This document shows, piece after piece, positions 46,633-55,349 of a DNA stretch of 64,000 nucleotides. How positions within the stretch are numbered: the first letter of the stretch is position 1; each line of letters opens with the position of its first letter. The notes beneath the pieces were generated by a model. The model did not search any database, was not told where the DNA came from, and was given only the letters and a program-made list of their open reading frames with translations. The stretch covers positions 2,078,410 to 2,142,409 of the forward strand of contig JAGTTP010000001.1 of the NCBI GenBank assembly GCA_018223365.1, given 5' to 3'. The translations under genes and the position numbers were made by a program. Source of the stretch: Clostridiaceae bacterium Marseille-Q4145 (GTDB lineage: Bacteria; Bacillota; Clostridia; Lachnospirales; Lachnospiraceae).

Positions 46633-48958
46633 ACGTGACCGGAAAGATTACCATGCGGTTGGAAAATGCATTCCGAAGAAAGATTCTGAGCAGCTGCTCC
46701 TTGGAAAACCGGTATTCATGGATGATATTGTGCATGAGGACTGTCTGGTGGTGAAGATTTTGAGAAGTCCCCATGCTCACGCCCTGATCGAAGATATCAA
46801 TACGGCAGCAGCAATGAAAGTACCGGGCATTGTGGCAGTTTATACATGGAAGGATGTACCGCAGAACCGATTCAGTATTGCAGGACAGACCTTTCCGGAG
46901 CCGTCCCCCTATGACCGTCTCATTCTTGACCAGAGAGTCCGGAGTGTAGGTGATGCAGTGGCAATTGTAGCCGGAGAAACAGAAAAAGCAGTGGACAAAG
47001 CACTTCGTGTCATCAAAGTTAAATATCAGGTGTTGGAACCGGTGCTGGATTTCCGCAAGGCCCTTGACAATCCGGTGCTGGTGCATCCGGAGGATAACTG
47101 GATGTCCCATGGAAATACCGGTGATGTGAAGAAAAATCTCATTCATCATGAGGAGGATGCTCATGGTGATGTGGAAGCAGTGCTCGCTGACTGCGAAGAA
47201 GTCATTGAGCATACGTACCGGATTAAAGCTGCTCAGCAGGGGTATATGGAGACGATCCGTGCTTACTGTGAAATTGACCGTTACGGACGACTTCACTGCA
47301 TTAGTTCTACCCAGATTGTCTTCCATCTGCGCCGTATCCTTGCCACGGCTCTTGGCATTCCCAAATCCAAGGTCCGTGCTGAAAAACCGCGGATCGGCGG
47401 TGGGTTTGGTGCCAAGCAGACGGCAGTCTGTGAGGTGTATCCGGCGTTTGTTACCTGGATGACCAAACGACCCAGCAAGATTATTTACAGCAGAAGAGAA
47501 TGCCAGACCATTGCGTCACCCCGTCATGAGATGGAGGTAACCGTTCGTCTGGGCGCTATGAAGGACGGACATATCCGTGCCATTGACCTTTATACACTGT
47601 CCAATGGAGGTGCTTATGGAGAACACAGCACGACGACGGTAGGACTGTCAGGTCACAAAGCAATTCCTCTCTATACGGGTGGTTGTGAGGCAACCCGGTT
47701 TTCCTGTGATGTGGTCTACACCAATGTGCAGGCGGCAGGTGCGTACCGTGGTTACGGTGCGACCCAGGGAATTTTCGCATTGGAGTCCACGGTCAATGAA
47801 CTGGCAGAGAAGCTTCATATGGATCCGGTAGAACTTCGAATGAAAAATATTGTGCGGGAAGGCATGTTTATGCCGGCATATTTTGGAGAGACAGCCAATG
47901 CCTGCGCACTGGACCGCTGTATCGAACATTGTGCTGACAATTTCCACTGGAAAGAAAAATATCCGGTGAGAGATATGGGCAACGGTAAAGTGCGGGCATC
48001 CGGTATGGCCATTGCCATGCAGGGCTCCTGTATTTCTAATGTAGATGTTGGTTCCTGTACACTGAAGCTTTCCGATGAAGGAACTTATAATATGATGATC
48101 GGTGCAGCAGATATGGGTACCGGATGCGATACGATTCTGGCGCAGATGGCAGCGGAAGTACTGGACTGTGAGCCGGATCAGATCGTAGTCTTCGGTGCAG
48201 ATACGGATGCGTCTCCTTATGATTCCGGTTCCTATGCCTCCTCCACAACCTATATTACCGGTATGGCAACGCAGAATGCGGCTATGGAACTGCGGGAAAA
48301 TATTATGAAGATTGGAGCCCAGCTTCTTGAATGCCTGCCGGAAGAGGTGGAATTTGACGGTGAAAAAGTCTATCTCGTAAATGGGGATAAATCTGTCAGT
48401 CTGGCAGATATTGCCACCAAATCCCAGGTCAATAACCTGATTCCGGTAGATGTGACCGCAACCTATTCTTCACCGGTCTCTCCGCCTCCCTATATGGTAG
48501 GCATGGTGGAAATTGAACTCGACAAAGAAACCGGAAGCGTGGAAATCCTTGATTATGAAGCTGTCGTGGACTGCGGTATCCCGGTCAATCCGAATCTGGC
48601 GAGAGTCCAGACAGAAGGCGGCATTGGACAGGGGATCGGTATGGCACTCTATGAAAATGTCAGCTACAATGCCAATGGAAAAATCGCAGAAGGCGATTTC
48701 ATGCAGTATAAGATTCCTACCCGTCAGGATGTGGGAAATATTCATGTGGAATTTGAGACCAGCTATGAACCGTCGGGACCCTTCGGTGTCAAATCTATCG
48801 GTGAGATCGTTATTAATACGCCGGCTCCGGCACTGGCCCATGCCATCTACCGTGCAACCGGTGTGTGGCACAGAACTGTACCCTTCACCCCGGAAAAAAT
48901 TCTTATGGGTATGATTGATCCGGAATGGAAAGAGACCGATCACCGGGTAAAAGAATAG
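46619..48958 (+). CDS. Xanthine dehydrogenase-type molybdopterin-binding catalytic subunit
   Basis: A 779-residue catalytic subunit of the xanthine oxidase family. It contains the RSPHAHA start region, the cofactor loop RIGGGFGAKQ, the GAYRGYGATQG motif and the catalytic Glu in GVKSIGEIVI near the end. With YqeB, YqeC, SelD and YedF in one cluster it is expected to carry a labile Se or S on molybdenum; no in-frame selenocysteine codon is present. A purine such as xanthine or hypoxanthine is the likely substrate because two nucleobase permeases head the cluster, but nicotinate or aldehyde cannot be excluded. AAAGGAGTGG precedes ATG 46619. Confidence 0.93.
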   Translation: MKEFERDRKDYHAVGKCIPKKDSEQLLLGKPVFMDDIVHEDCLVVKILRSPHAHALIEDINTAAAMKVPGIVAVYTWKDVPQNRFSIAGQTFPEPSPYDRLILDQRVRSVGDAVAIVAGETEKAVDKALRVIKVKYQVLEPVLDFRKALDNPVLVHPEDNWMSHGNTGDVKKNLIHHEEDAHGDVEAVLADCEEVIEHTYRIKAAQQGYMETIRAYCEIDRYGRLHCISSTQIVFHLRRILATALGIPKSKVRAEKPRIGGGFGAKQTAVCEVYPAFVTWMTKRPSKIIYSRRECQTIASPRHEMEVTVRLGAMKDGHIRAIDLYTLSNGGAYGEHSTTTVGLSGHKAIPLYTGGCEATRFSCDVVYTNVQAAGAYRGYGATQGIFALESTVNELAEKLHMDPVELRMKNIVREGMFMPAYFGETANACALDRCIEHCADNFHWKEKYPVRDMGNGKVRASGMAIAMQGSCISNVDVGSCTLKLSDEGTYNMMIGAADMGTGCDTILAQMAAEVLDCEPDQIVVFGADTDASPYDSGSYASSTTYITGMATQNAAMELRENIMKIGAQLLECLPEEVEFDGEKVYLVNGDKSVSLADIATKSQVNNLIPVDVTATYSSPVSPPPYMVGMVEIELDKETGSVEILDYEAVVDCGIPVNPNLARVQTEGGIGQGIGMALYENVSYNANGKIAEGDFMQYKIPTRQDVGNIHVEFETSYEPSGPFGVKSIGEIVINTPAPALAHAIYRATGVWHRTVPFTPEKILMGMIDPEWKETDHRVKE

Positions 48959-49657
48959 ATGATACATGTGATTTATATGGCGGCTGGAAACAGCCGCCGT
49001 TTTGGAAGTAATAAGCTGTTATATCTGTATGAAGGTAAGCCTTTGTACCGGCATGGCCTGGAGTTGTTGCTGAAATTAAAGCAGAAGATGGGAGAGAAGC
49101 TGACCGTCACTGTTGTGACCCAGTATGCGGAGATTTTGGAGGAAGTACAGGATATCTTTGAAAGATGCGGGATGGCAGGCATGCAGGCAGTGTTCTGCGA
49201 GGAGAGCAGGCTGGGAGCGTCTTATACGATCCGGGCAGGAATTGAGGCGGTCATCTCACAGGATCCGGTCTCTGGGCAGCCGAAAGAAGGGCAGTCCATG
49301 ATCGGAGAGAAGGACTATCTCATGTTTATGGTAGCAGACCAGCCCCATCTTACTTTGGACAGTGTCCGAAAACTGATCCGGGCAGCAGTCAGCCGTGAGC
49401 AGTCAGCTTTTTCCGGGCCACTGGCAGAGGAATGTTCCCGATGGGAGACCCTGTCTCTCCGCTGCGGCAGCACCCCCGGCAATCCCTGTATGTTCCGCGC
49501 AGATCTTATCCCGGAGCTTATGTCCCTCACCGGCGACCAGGGAGGACGGAAGGTACTGAAGCAGCGTGCCTGTAAATATGTAGATATTCTTGATAAGAGA
49601 GAACTGGAAGATGTGGATGAGATGTTGCAGGTTACGGAAAATCTGGGAGAGAAGTGA
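48959..49657 (+). CDS. mocA: Molybdenum cofactor cytidylyltransferase
   Basis: A 232-residue MobA-like nucleotidyltransferase. The sequence shows YMAAGNSRRFGSNKLLY at the start, MVADQPHLT near 125, GNPCMF and GDQGGRKVL, the usual MocA motifs. It converts molybdopterin to its CMP form (MCD), the cofactor of xanthine oxidase-family enzymes. It begins directly after the catalytic subunit stop, completing the cluster. Its TGA stop lies inside the left arm of a palindromic element (49653-49781). Confidence 0.92.
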   Translation: MIHVIYMAAGNSRRFGSNKLLYLYEGKPLYRHGLELLLKLKQKMGEKLTVTVVTQYAEILEEVQDIFERCGMAGMQAVFCEESRLGASYTIRAGIEAVISQDPVSGQPKEGQSMIGEKDYLMFMVADQPHLTLDSVRKLIRAAVSREQSAFSGPLAEECSRWETLSLRCGSTPGNPCMFRADLIPELMSLTGDQGGRKVLKQRACKYVDILDKRELEDVDEMLQVTENLGEK

Positions 49658-49781
49658 CATTCTGTGAAAGGAACGTCCGCAGTCCCAGTACTTCATGAGA
49701 ACGAGTCAGAGACGATGTTCGAATGTTAGTACTGTTGGATCGAGGACTTAGCGCGAGCGGTTCCGCTCACAGAATGTCACT
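49653..49781. repeat. 129-base palindromic element, nested stems
   Basis: AGTGACATTCTGTGA (49653-49667) pairs perfectly with TCACAGAATGTCACT (49767-49781); GGAAC/GTTCC continues the stem. Inside, CAGTACT (49686-49692) pairs with AGTACTG (49728-49734) around a smaller GAAC/GTTC hairpin. The stretch GATCGAGGACTTA (about 49738-49750) resembles the usual 3' tail of firmicute 23S rRNA. The left arm overlaps the mocA stop codon. No coding sequence is evident. It could be a small non-autonomous repeat, a structured RNA or an elaborate terminator. Confidence 0.6.
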
Positions 49782-49850
49782 TCGGTTGGTCAGTTTGTTC
49801 GTGATCTGCAACATTGCTCCCGGGTTTTTCAAAAAAATTTAAAGAAAGGG

Positions 49851-49879
49851 TTGCTCTTTTCTAATAATCGTGGTAGCAT
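49851..49879 (+). promoter_or_regulatory. Promoter of the lysine riboswitch transcript
   Basis: TTGCTC and TAGCAT with a 17-base spacer and a TG extended -10, ending 25 bases before the aptamer. Confidence 0.65.
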
Positions 49880-49903
49880 AGCAGAAAAAGAAAACGTAAA
49901 AAT

Positions 49904-50063
49904 GATAGAGGCGCGGGCTTCATGAGTACAGGCTGATACAGGTCGGAAACTGTCAGTCATGGAAAGGGAATACCGCCGAAGAGATCCGGACATTTCCGAA
50001 GAAAGGATTTCTGGTCTGCCGCAGAAGATGTGTCAGACTGTCACAGGACTGTGGAGAGCTATC
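49904..50063 (+). promoter_or_regulatory. Lysine riboswitch (L box) aptamer
   Basis: P1 is formed by GATAG (49904-49908) and CTATC (50059-50063). The L-box landmarks appear in order: GATAGAGGCGCG, CTTCATGAGTAC, AAGGGAATACCGCCGAAG, and CTGTGGAGAGCTATC. They match the Bacillus lysC leader pattern (GATAGAGGTGCG ... CGCCGAAG ... GGAGGGCTATC). Lysine binding should stabilise P1 and allow the terminator at 50086-50132 to form, lowering expression of the NhaC-type transporter. Confidence 0.93.
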
Positions 50064-50085
50064 ATTGGTCAGACAAAATTATAAG

Positions 50086-50132
50086 GCCATGAACGCAGTC
50101 AAAAGAATTGTGTTCATGGCTTTTCTTGTTTC
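50086..50132 (+). terminator. Riboswitch-controlled terminator
   Basis: GCCATGAAC (50087-50095) pairs with GTTCATGGC (50112-50120), followed by TTTTCTTGTTT. It lies between the L-box aptamer and the transporter gene and is the expected expression platform. Confidence 0.85.
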
Positions 50133-50173
50133 TGGATCTATCATGTTTACAAAAGAAGGGAGAACTTTTCGTT

Positions 50174-51688
50174 ATGGATTATGTACCTGCTATGTACGCC
50201 ACATTTTGGGCGCTTGTACCACCGGTTGTGGCAATCGCGCTCGCACTGATCACCAAGGAGGTGTATTCCTCACTGTTCCTTGGAATTTTAGTTGGAGGCC
50301 TGTTCTATTCAGGCTTTAGTTTTGAAGGAACTATCGTTCACATTTTCCAGGACGGTGTTGTAAGTGTGCTGTCTGACAGTTACAACGTCGGCATTCTGAT
50401 TTTCCTGGTTATCCTGGGAGCAATCGTGTGTCTGATGAATAAGGCAGGCGGTTCTGCTGCATTCGGACGCTGGGCCAGCGAACATATCAAGACCCGCACC
50501 GGAGCACAGCTGGCTACCGTTGCACTTGGTGTTCTGATTTTTATTGATGACTATTTTAACTGTCTGACGGTAGGAAGTGTTATGCGTCCGGTCACTGATA
50601 AGCACAATATCTCACGTGCAAAACTGGCTTATCTGATTGATGCGACTGCAGCGCCGGTCTGCATTATTGCACCGATCTCTTCCTGGGCAGCAGCAGTTAC
50701 CGGATTTGTAGAGGGGGAAGACGGACTGGCATTGTTCATCAGTGCTATTCCTTATAACTTCTATGCATTGCTGACGATTGTTATGATGGTGACTATTGCA
50801 ATTCTGAACATTGACTTCGGTTCTATGAAAGTGCATGAAGACAATGCAAAAAATGGTGATCTGTTCACTACACCGGATCGTCCATATGGTGACGGTAATG
50901 ATGAAGTGACTGTTGGAAATGGAGGCGTAAAAGACCTGGTAATTCCGATTCTCTCTCTGATTGTCTGCTGTGTCATTGGAATGATCTGGACCGGCGGATT
51001 TTTTGCAGGTGAGAATTTTGTAACTGCATTCTCCAACAGTGATGCATCCGTAGGTCTGGCTGTAGGAAGTGCATTTGCACTGGTAATAACGATTGCACTG
51101 TATGTGAGTCGTAAAGTGCTTGGATTTAAAGAGTGCATGGACTGCATCCCGGAGGGCTTCAAAGCCATGGTACCGGCTATTATGATCCTGACCTTTGCAT
51201 GGACCTTGAAAGCCATGACTGACAGCCTGGGTGCTGCAGAGTTTGTGGCTGCGATCATCAAAGGAGGCGCATCTGGAATTGTAAATCTGCTTCCGGCAAT
51301 CATCTTCCTGGTAGGCTGTTTCTTGGCATTTGCAACCGGAACTTCCTGGGGTACCTTTGGTATTCTGATTCCGATTGTTGTAGATGCATTCCAGGCAACC
51401 AACCCGACCCTGATGACCATCGCTATCTCCGCCTGCATGGCAGGAGCTGTCTGCGGTGACCATTGCTCCCCGATCTCCGATACAACGATCATGGCATCTG
51501 CCGGAGCCCAGTGCAACCACGTAAACCATGTATCCACACAACTGCCTTACGCAGTCAGCGTGGCTGCCATTTCCTTTATTACCTACATTGTTGCAGGATT
51601 TGTCCAGTCTGCATGGATCTCCCTTCCGGTCGGCATTGTGCTGACACTGGGATATCTGATGATGATGAAGAAAAGAAGCGAAGCATAA
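50174..51688 (+). CDS. NhaC-family transporter under lysine riboswitch control (probable lysine uptake)
   Basis: A 504-residue carrier with about twelve helices. The NhaC-type signatures are present: IDDYFNCLTVGSVMRPVTD near 120-140, TGTSWGTFGIL and GDHCSPISDTT near 400-440. The family is described as Na+/H+ antiporters, but members behind L-box riboswitches have been predicted to be lysine transporters (LysW). Here the L box makes lysine the likely cargo. ATG 50174 follows AAGGGAG at slightly long spacing; the frame is open upstream but inside the terminator. Confidence 0.88.
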   Translation: MDYVPAMYATFWALVPPVVAIALALITKEVYSSLFLGILVGGLFYSGFSFEGTIVHIFQDGVVSVLSDSYNVGILIFLVILGAIVCLMNKAGGSAAFGRWASEHIKTRTGAQLATVALGVLIFIDDYFNCLTVGSVMRPVTDKHNISRAKLAYLIDATAAPVCIIAPISSWAAAVTGFVEGEDGLALFISAIPYNFYALLTIVMMVTIAILNIDFGSMKVHEDNAKNGDLFTTPDRPYGDGNDEVTVGNGGVKDLVIPILSLIVCCVIGMIWTGGFFAGENFVTAFSNSDASVGLAVGSAFALVITIALYVSRKVLGFKECMDCIPEGFKAMVPAIMILTFAWTLKAMTDSLGAAEFVAAIIKGGASGIVNLLPAIIFLVGCFLAFATGTSWGTFGILIPIVVDAFQATNPTLMTIAISACMAGAVCGDHCSPISDTTIMASAGAQCNHVNHVSTQLPYAVSVAAISFITYIVAGFVQSAWISLPVGIVLTLGYLMMMKKRSEA

Positions 51689-51712
51689 GATCAAAAATAG
51701 AAGATAGAATAT

Positions 51713-51747
51713 GGAAAAGGAGAACCGCTCGGTGGTTCTCCTTTTCC
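51713..51747 (+). terminator. Terminator-like hairpin after the lysine transporter gene
   Basis: GGAAAAGGAGAACC and GGTTCTCCTTTTCC form a perfect 14-bp stem around a 7-base loop. The T tract is inside the stem rather than after it. Confidence 0.7.
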
Positions 51748-51748
51748 A

Positions 51749-52130
51749 GTGTGGGCGGTTTGAGTACGCGCTGGGGCAGATTCTTGCAAAGGATGTCAGA
51801 GATTTTTTGTCGCGCAGCTGATCTTTGCTGAAGTTTGGGCATATAGAGATTTCTTTTTGAATTCTGCCCTCACGAGCTTGCACGGATGATGATTTTTGCC
51901 GTTTTTCTGACATTTCCGCGAGCTTTTTTCTGGCTGTTGGGCAGATAGACGTTGAGGTTCTCGTTACACCCAACTTGCTTTTCAATTTTGGGTATCAGAG
52001 CTATTGAAAAGTTGTATATAGCCAAATGATCTGCTCCAACCGCGAAAAATCAAGAAAATTGATTGCATGACAGATCAAAATGGGTGTCAGCAGAGATTAA
52101 AACTGCATATGTCCAAAAGTAAAGTTTTCG
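51749..52130. other. Gap of about 380 bases without a credible gene, repeat-like
   Basis: No start with a ribosome binding site and no protein motif was found here on either strand. A minus-strand frame stays open through about 51722-51985 (it reads KLGVTRTSTSICPTARK early on) before running antisense into the transporter gene. It has the look of the conserved non-coding repeats that are often mis-called as short hypothetical proteins in Lachnospiraceae; that is an impression, not a match. Confidence 0.4.
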
Positions 52131-52132
52131 AT

Positions 52133-52933
52133 TTACTTAACGTAATGTTGAATTGTTTTCTCTATACTCTCTGTATCCAGCGGATTCATTTTGGTCTCAT
52201 ACGTCATAATTAATTGAATCGTTGGATAAATTCGATTTGCAATATAGCTTTGGATTTTTATCATTGCGCTTCTGGCATAAGAAGGATCATCAATCATGCC
52301 AAAATGTTCCCAATAATAGATTTTCCCTGTTTTGGGATCCATGATTGTAAAATCCGGATAGACAGTGATTTCACCCAGCTGAAGTTCACATTCATACCGA
52401 AAAGGGATCCCATTCATATGCAGGAAAAAGGCAATTAGAGATTCCGATTTTGATCGGACGTAAATGCCGCCTGCTGTTTTATGAATCAATTGTTCCGGGT
52501 ATTTTTCATTATGTTTGTAAGGGGATGCCAGCCATTCACGAGTGGACTGGGGCTGATCAGCGTGGATATTGGTAAGAAGTTCTTTTGCTACAGGAGAATT
52601 TGTGAGAAACTGTTCAGATGATTCTATATCTGCAGTATCTGTTATGTTGCTATAACATCGCAGGTATGCTTCTGTTGCTCGTTGTTCACGGACAAGTTCT
52701 TCCAGACGAAGTGACCAATATTTCTTCGCTGCGAGTTGTTCTGCATATTCTCTTTTCTTCTTGGGAATGTAGGTCTGAATATGACCATCACTGTGATACC
52801 ATTTGATGTATTTGCCGTTTTGGGTACAGATTAGTTTGCCATCGGGATAATTTAGAAGTTTCTGTTGAATGGCTGATATGTTCTCGTCAAGTTCTTTACG
52901 CCTGCCAAGCATTTGTTGGACGAATGGAGTCAT
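52133..52933 (-). CDS. PD-(D/E)XK nuclease-like protein of unknown function
   Basis: A 266-residue protein. The N-terminal half is helical and charged (about 1-130). The C-terminal half (about 155-250) has a possible restriction-endonuclease-like core: Glu in YVRSKSESLIAFFLHMNG, Asp in ITVYPDFTIMD, and KIYYWEHFG, which give an E...D...ExH pattern similar to PD-(D/E)XK enzymes. ATG 52933 was chosen because AAAGGAGG lies just upstream on the minus strand. It is divergent from the UvrD-type helicase, which might hint at a DNA transaction, but no defence partner is evident. Confidence 0.6.
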   Translation of the reverse strand: MTPFVQQMLGRRKELDENISAIQQKLLNYPDGKLICTQNGKYIKWYHSDGHIQTYIPKKKREYAEQLAAKKYWSLRLEELVREQRATEAYLRCYSNITDTADIESSEQFLTNSPVAKELLTNIHADQPQSTREWLASPYKHNEKYPEQLIHKTAGGIYVRSKSESLIAFFLHMNGIPFRYECELQLGEITVYPDFTIMDPKTGKIYYWEHFGMIDDPSYARSAMIKIQSYIANRIYPTIQLIMTYETKMNPLDTESIEKTIQHYVK

Positions 52934-53172
52934 AGACCCTCCTTTCAACTGTACAATAAGTTATTCTGTTTTGTACAACTATTAAATCATATCTGAAAAT
53001 GATTGTAAACTATGAAATGTATTAGCAGAAGAAAAATTTATACAGATGTGGACTACAGTAACGAATTGACATGGACTGACACCTGATTCTATAATGGAAA
53101 AAGTAATCATCCAGAGTCATGTGTATGGCTCTGAAAATGATAGAAAATGAAAGGACGGGAGACTTTATATTC

Positions 53173-55293
53173 ATGACCTGGCAGGAGTTTGAACAGCAAT
53201 TTTCCATTCAATTAAATGAGCAGCAAAAAAGTGCCGTGCAGAGTGTAGACGGTCCAGTGCTTCTTCTGGCGGTGCCGGGATCGGGGAAAACGACAGTGCT
53301 GGTGACGAGGCTGGGTTACATGATCTATTGTAAAGGAATGGATCCGGGAAAAATTCTGACAGTCACCTACACGGTGGCGGCAACGAAGGATATGGCAGAT
53401 CGGTTTGCGGTAAAATTCGGACAGGAGATGGCAGAACGTCTGGAATTTCGGACCATTAATGGTATCTGTGCCCGGGTGATTCAGTACTATAGCTGGAAGA
53501 CGGGCAGGATGGCATTTCAGCTGCTCACGGATGAAAAGCGGATTTCTGCCATGTTGTCGGGCATTTATCAGCAGACGGAGCGGGTATACCCAACAGAAGG
53601 TGATCTGAAAAATGTCCGGACATTGATTACTTACATAAAAAACCGGATGCTGAATGAAAAAGAAATCCAGAAGCTGGAAGAAGAAGCGGAGATTCATCTG
53701 GCAGCGATCTACAAAGAGTACTGCAGACAGCTTCGGGAACAGCAGCTTATGGATTACGATGACCAGATGGTCTATGCCTATAACATGCTTCGGAAAATTC
53801 CGGAACTTCTTGCATATTTTCAGGAGAAATACCCTTATATCTGCGTGGATGAGGCACAGGATACATCGAAAATCCAGCATGCCATCATTGCACTGCTGGC
53901 ATCGAAATCCGAGAATCTTTTTATGGTGGGAGATGAGGATCAGAGCATTTATGGATTCCGTGCCGCTTACCCGGAGGCATTGCTGGAATTTGAGCATCAT
54001 CATCCGGGAGCGAAAGTGCTGCTCATGGAAGAAAATTTTCGTTCTGATGGAAACATTGTTCTGGCAGCAGACCGGTTTATCCAGAAAAATACCCTGCGTC
54101 ATGAGAAACATATGCGTCCCTCCAAAGAAAGAAAACAGAACGTGACGGAAATCTCCGTTGGTACCAGAAAAGCGCAGTATTCCTATCTGGTGAAAGTGGC
54201 AGAGGGATGTACAACGCAGACGGCAGTGCTTTACCCGGAGCATGAATGTGTACTTCCACTCATTGATCTGTTGGAGCGAAGAGGAATTCCTTATCGTATG
54301 CGAAACGTAGAGTTGACCTTTTTTACCCATCGGGTGGTGCAGGATATCAGTAACATTATTAAACTGGCAGCTGATCCGAAAAATACAGATCTGTTTCTAT
54401 TGATTTATTATAAACTCAATACTTATATCCGGAAACAGGACGCACTTCAGATTGCAGAACTAAGCAGGGAAAAAAATCTATCCGTATGGGAGACAGCTCT
54501 TTCTTATGAGGGACTGGATGGATATACCAAAGGAAACATCAAATCAGTAGCAACCCATATGGAACATTTATTGACAGAACCGGCATCCAGAGCAATCCAT
54601 CGGATTGTGCAGTTCATGGGTTATCAGGATTATTTGAAAAGAAGCGAGATCAAAGACACGAAGCTCGACACTTTGAAAATGCTGGCTTCATTGGAGGAAA
54701 GTCCACTTCGGCTGGTGGAACGGCTTCATGAATTACGAAAGCTTATTGAAGAGAAGGAACAGGACCCGACCTGCCCGTTTATCTTATCTACGATTCATGC
54801 CAGCAAGGGACTGGAATATGATACGGTCTATCTTCTCGATGTAGTAGACGGCATTCTGCCGGATCAGATTCCGGTGAATCTAAAGACGGCACCGAGAGAA
54901 GAACTGGAGACCTACGAAGAAGAGCGGCGGTTGTTCTACGTAGGAGCCACAAGGGCGAAGAACCGGCTCTTTTTATTTATGATGAAGCAGACCTCCAGCT
55001 TCTGCGATGAATTTCTGGGAAAGGCAGCGCCGAAGAAACGTGTTATCCAAGCAACAGCTGGAAACATTCATCTGCCAGGAGCGGATACAAAAGCAGCAGC
55101 TCCAAAAGCATTGTCAGATAGTGAATTCCAGGCATTTATGGAACAGATGGCGGAAGGTGTGGTGGTGACACATAAGATATTTGGACAGGGTGTGGTGGTA
55201 AAACTAAACGAGAAAAAGATACGAGTTGATTTTGATGGAGAAGTAAAAACATTCAGCAGCCGGGTACTGGCCGGAAGCGGGATGTTGGAATGA
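53173..55293 (+). CDS. UvrD/Rep-family (SF1) DNA helicase
   Basis: A 706-residue ATP-dependent helicase. Motifs in order: I AVPGSGKTTVLVTRL, II CVDEAQDTSK, III GDEDQSIYGFRAA, IV region LMEENFRSDGNI, V STIHASKGLEYDTVYL, VI RRLFYVGATRAKNRLF. The C-terminus carries a small beta-barrel tail (VVVTHKIFGQGVVVKLNEKKIRVDFDG without break in sequence order) like that of PcrA. It is shorter than PcrA and lacks much of subdomain 2B. The start is uncertain: ATG 53173 follows GGGAG, but GTG 53119 and ATG 53137 are in frame. Confidence 0.9.
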   Translation: MTWQEFEQQFSIQLNEQQKSAVQSVDGPVLLLAVPGSGKTTVLVTRLGYMIYCKGMDPGKILTVTYTVAATKDMADRFAVKFGQEMAERLEFRTINGICARVIQYYSWKTGRMAFQLLTDEKRISAMLSGIYQQTERVYPTEGDLKNVRTLITYIKNRMLNEKEIQKLEEEAEIHLAAIYKEYCRQLREQQLMDYDDQMVYAYNMLRKIPELLAYFQEKYPYICVDEAQDTSKIQHAIIALLASKSENLFMVGDEDQSIYGFRAAYPEALLEFEHHHPGAKVLLMEENFRSDGNIVLAADRFIQKNTLRHEKHMRPSKERKQNVTEISVGTRKAQYSYLVKVAEGCTTQTAVLYPEHECVLPLIDLLERRGIPYRMRNVELTFFTHRVVQDISNIIKLAADPKNTDLFLLIYYKLNTYIRKQDALQIAELSREKNLSVWETALSYEGLDGYTKGNIKSVATHMEHLLTEPASRAIHRIVQFMGYQDYLKRSEIKDTKLDTLKMLASLEESPLRLVERLHELRKLIEEKEQDPTCPFILSTIHASKGLEYDTVYLLDVVDGILPDQIPVNLKTAPREELETYEEERRLFYVGATRAKNRLFLFMMKQTSSFCDEFLGKAAPKKRVIQATAGNIHLPGADTKAAAPKALSDSEFQAFMEQMAEGVVVTHKIFGQGVVVKLNEKKIRVDFDGEVKTFSSRVLAGSGMLE

Positions 55294-55305
55294 TAGAAAA
55301 ACACT

Positions 55306-55345
55306 GCCGCAGAACACGGAGTATATGGTTATCGTGTTCTGCGGC
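55306..55345. terminator. Bidirectional terminator
   Basis: GCCGCAGAACAC and GTGTTCTGCGGC form a perfect 12-bp stem between convergent genes, with T-rich sequence on both outer sides. Confidence 0.85.
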
Positions 55346-55349
55346 AAAT

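Noticed and set aside
43387..48958. Selenocysteine (in-frame TGA) in SelD or the hydroxylase
   Set aside because: SelD has TGC at the catalytic position, and all hydroxylase frames run without internal TGA. Selenium is expected as a labile ligand, not as an encoded residue.
50612..51985. A 457-codon open frame on the minus strand
   Set aside because: Most of it is antisense to the NhaC-family transporter, whose membrane helices, motifs and riboswitch are clear. The translated sequence is His/Cys/Asn-rich without domains, and no ribosome binding site supports the start.
52133..55293. A phage-defence system made of the nuclease-like protein and the UvrD helicase
   Set aside because: The two genes are divergent rather than co-transcribed, the helicase has a housekeeping PcrA-like tail, and no other defence gene is nearby. 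Kept only as a low-weight observation.
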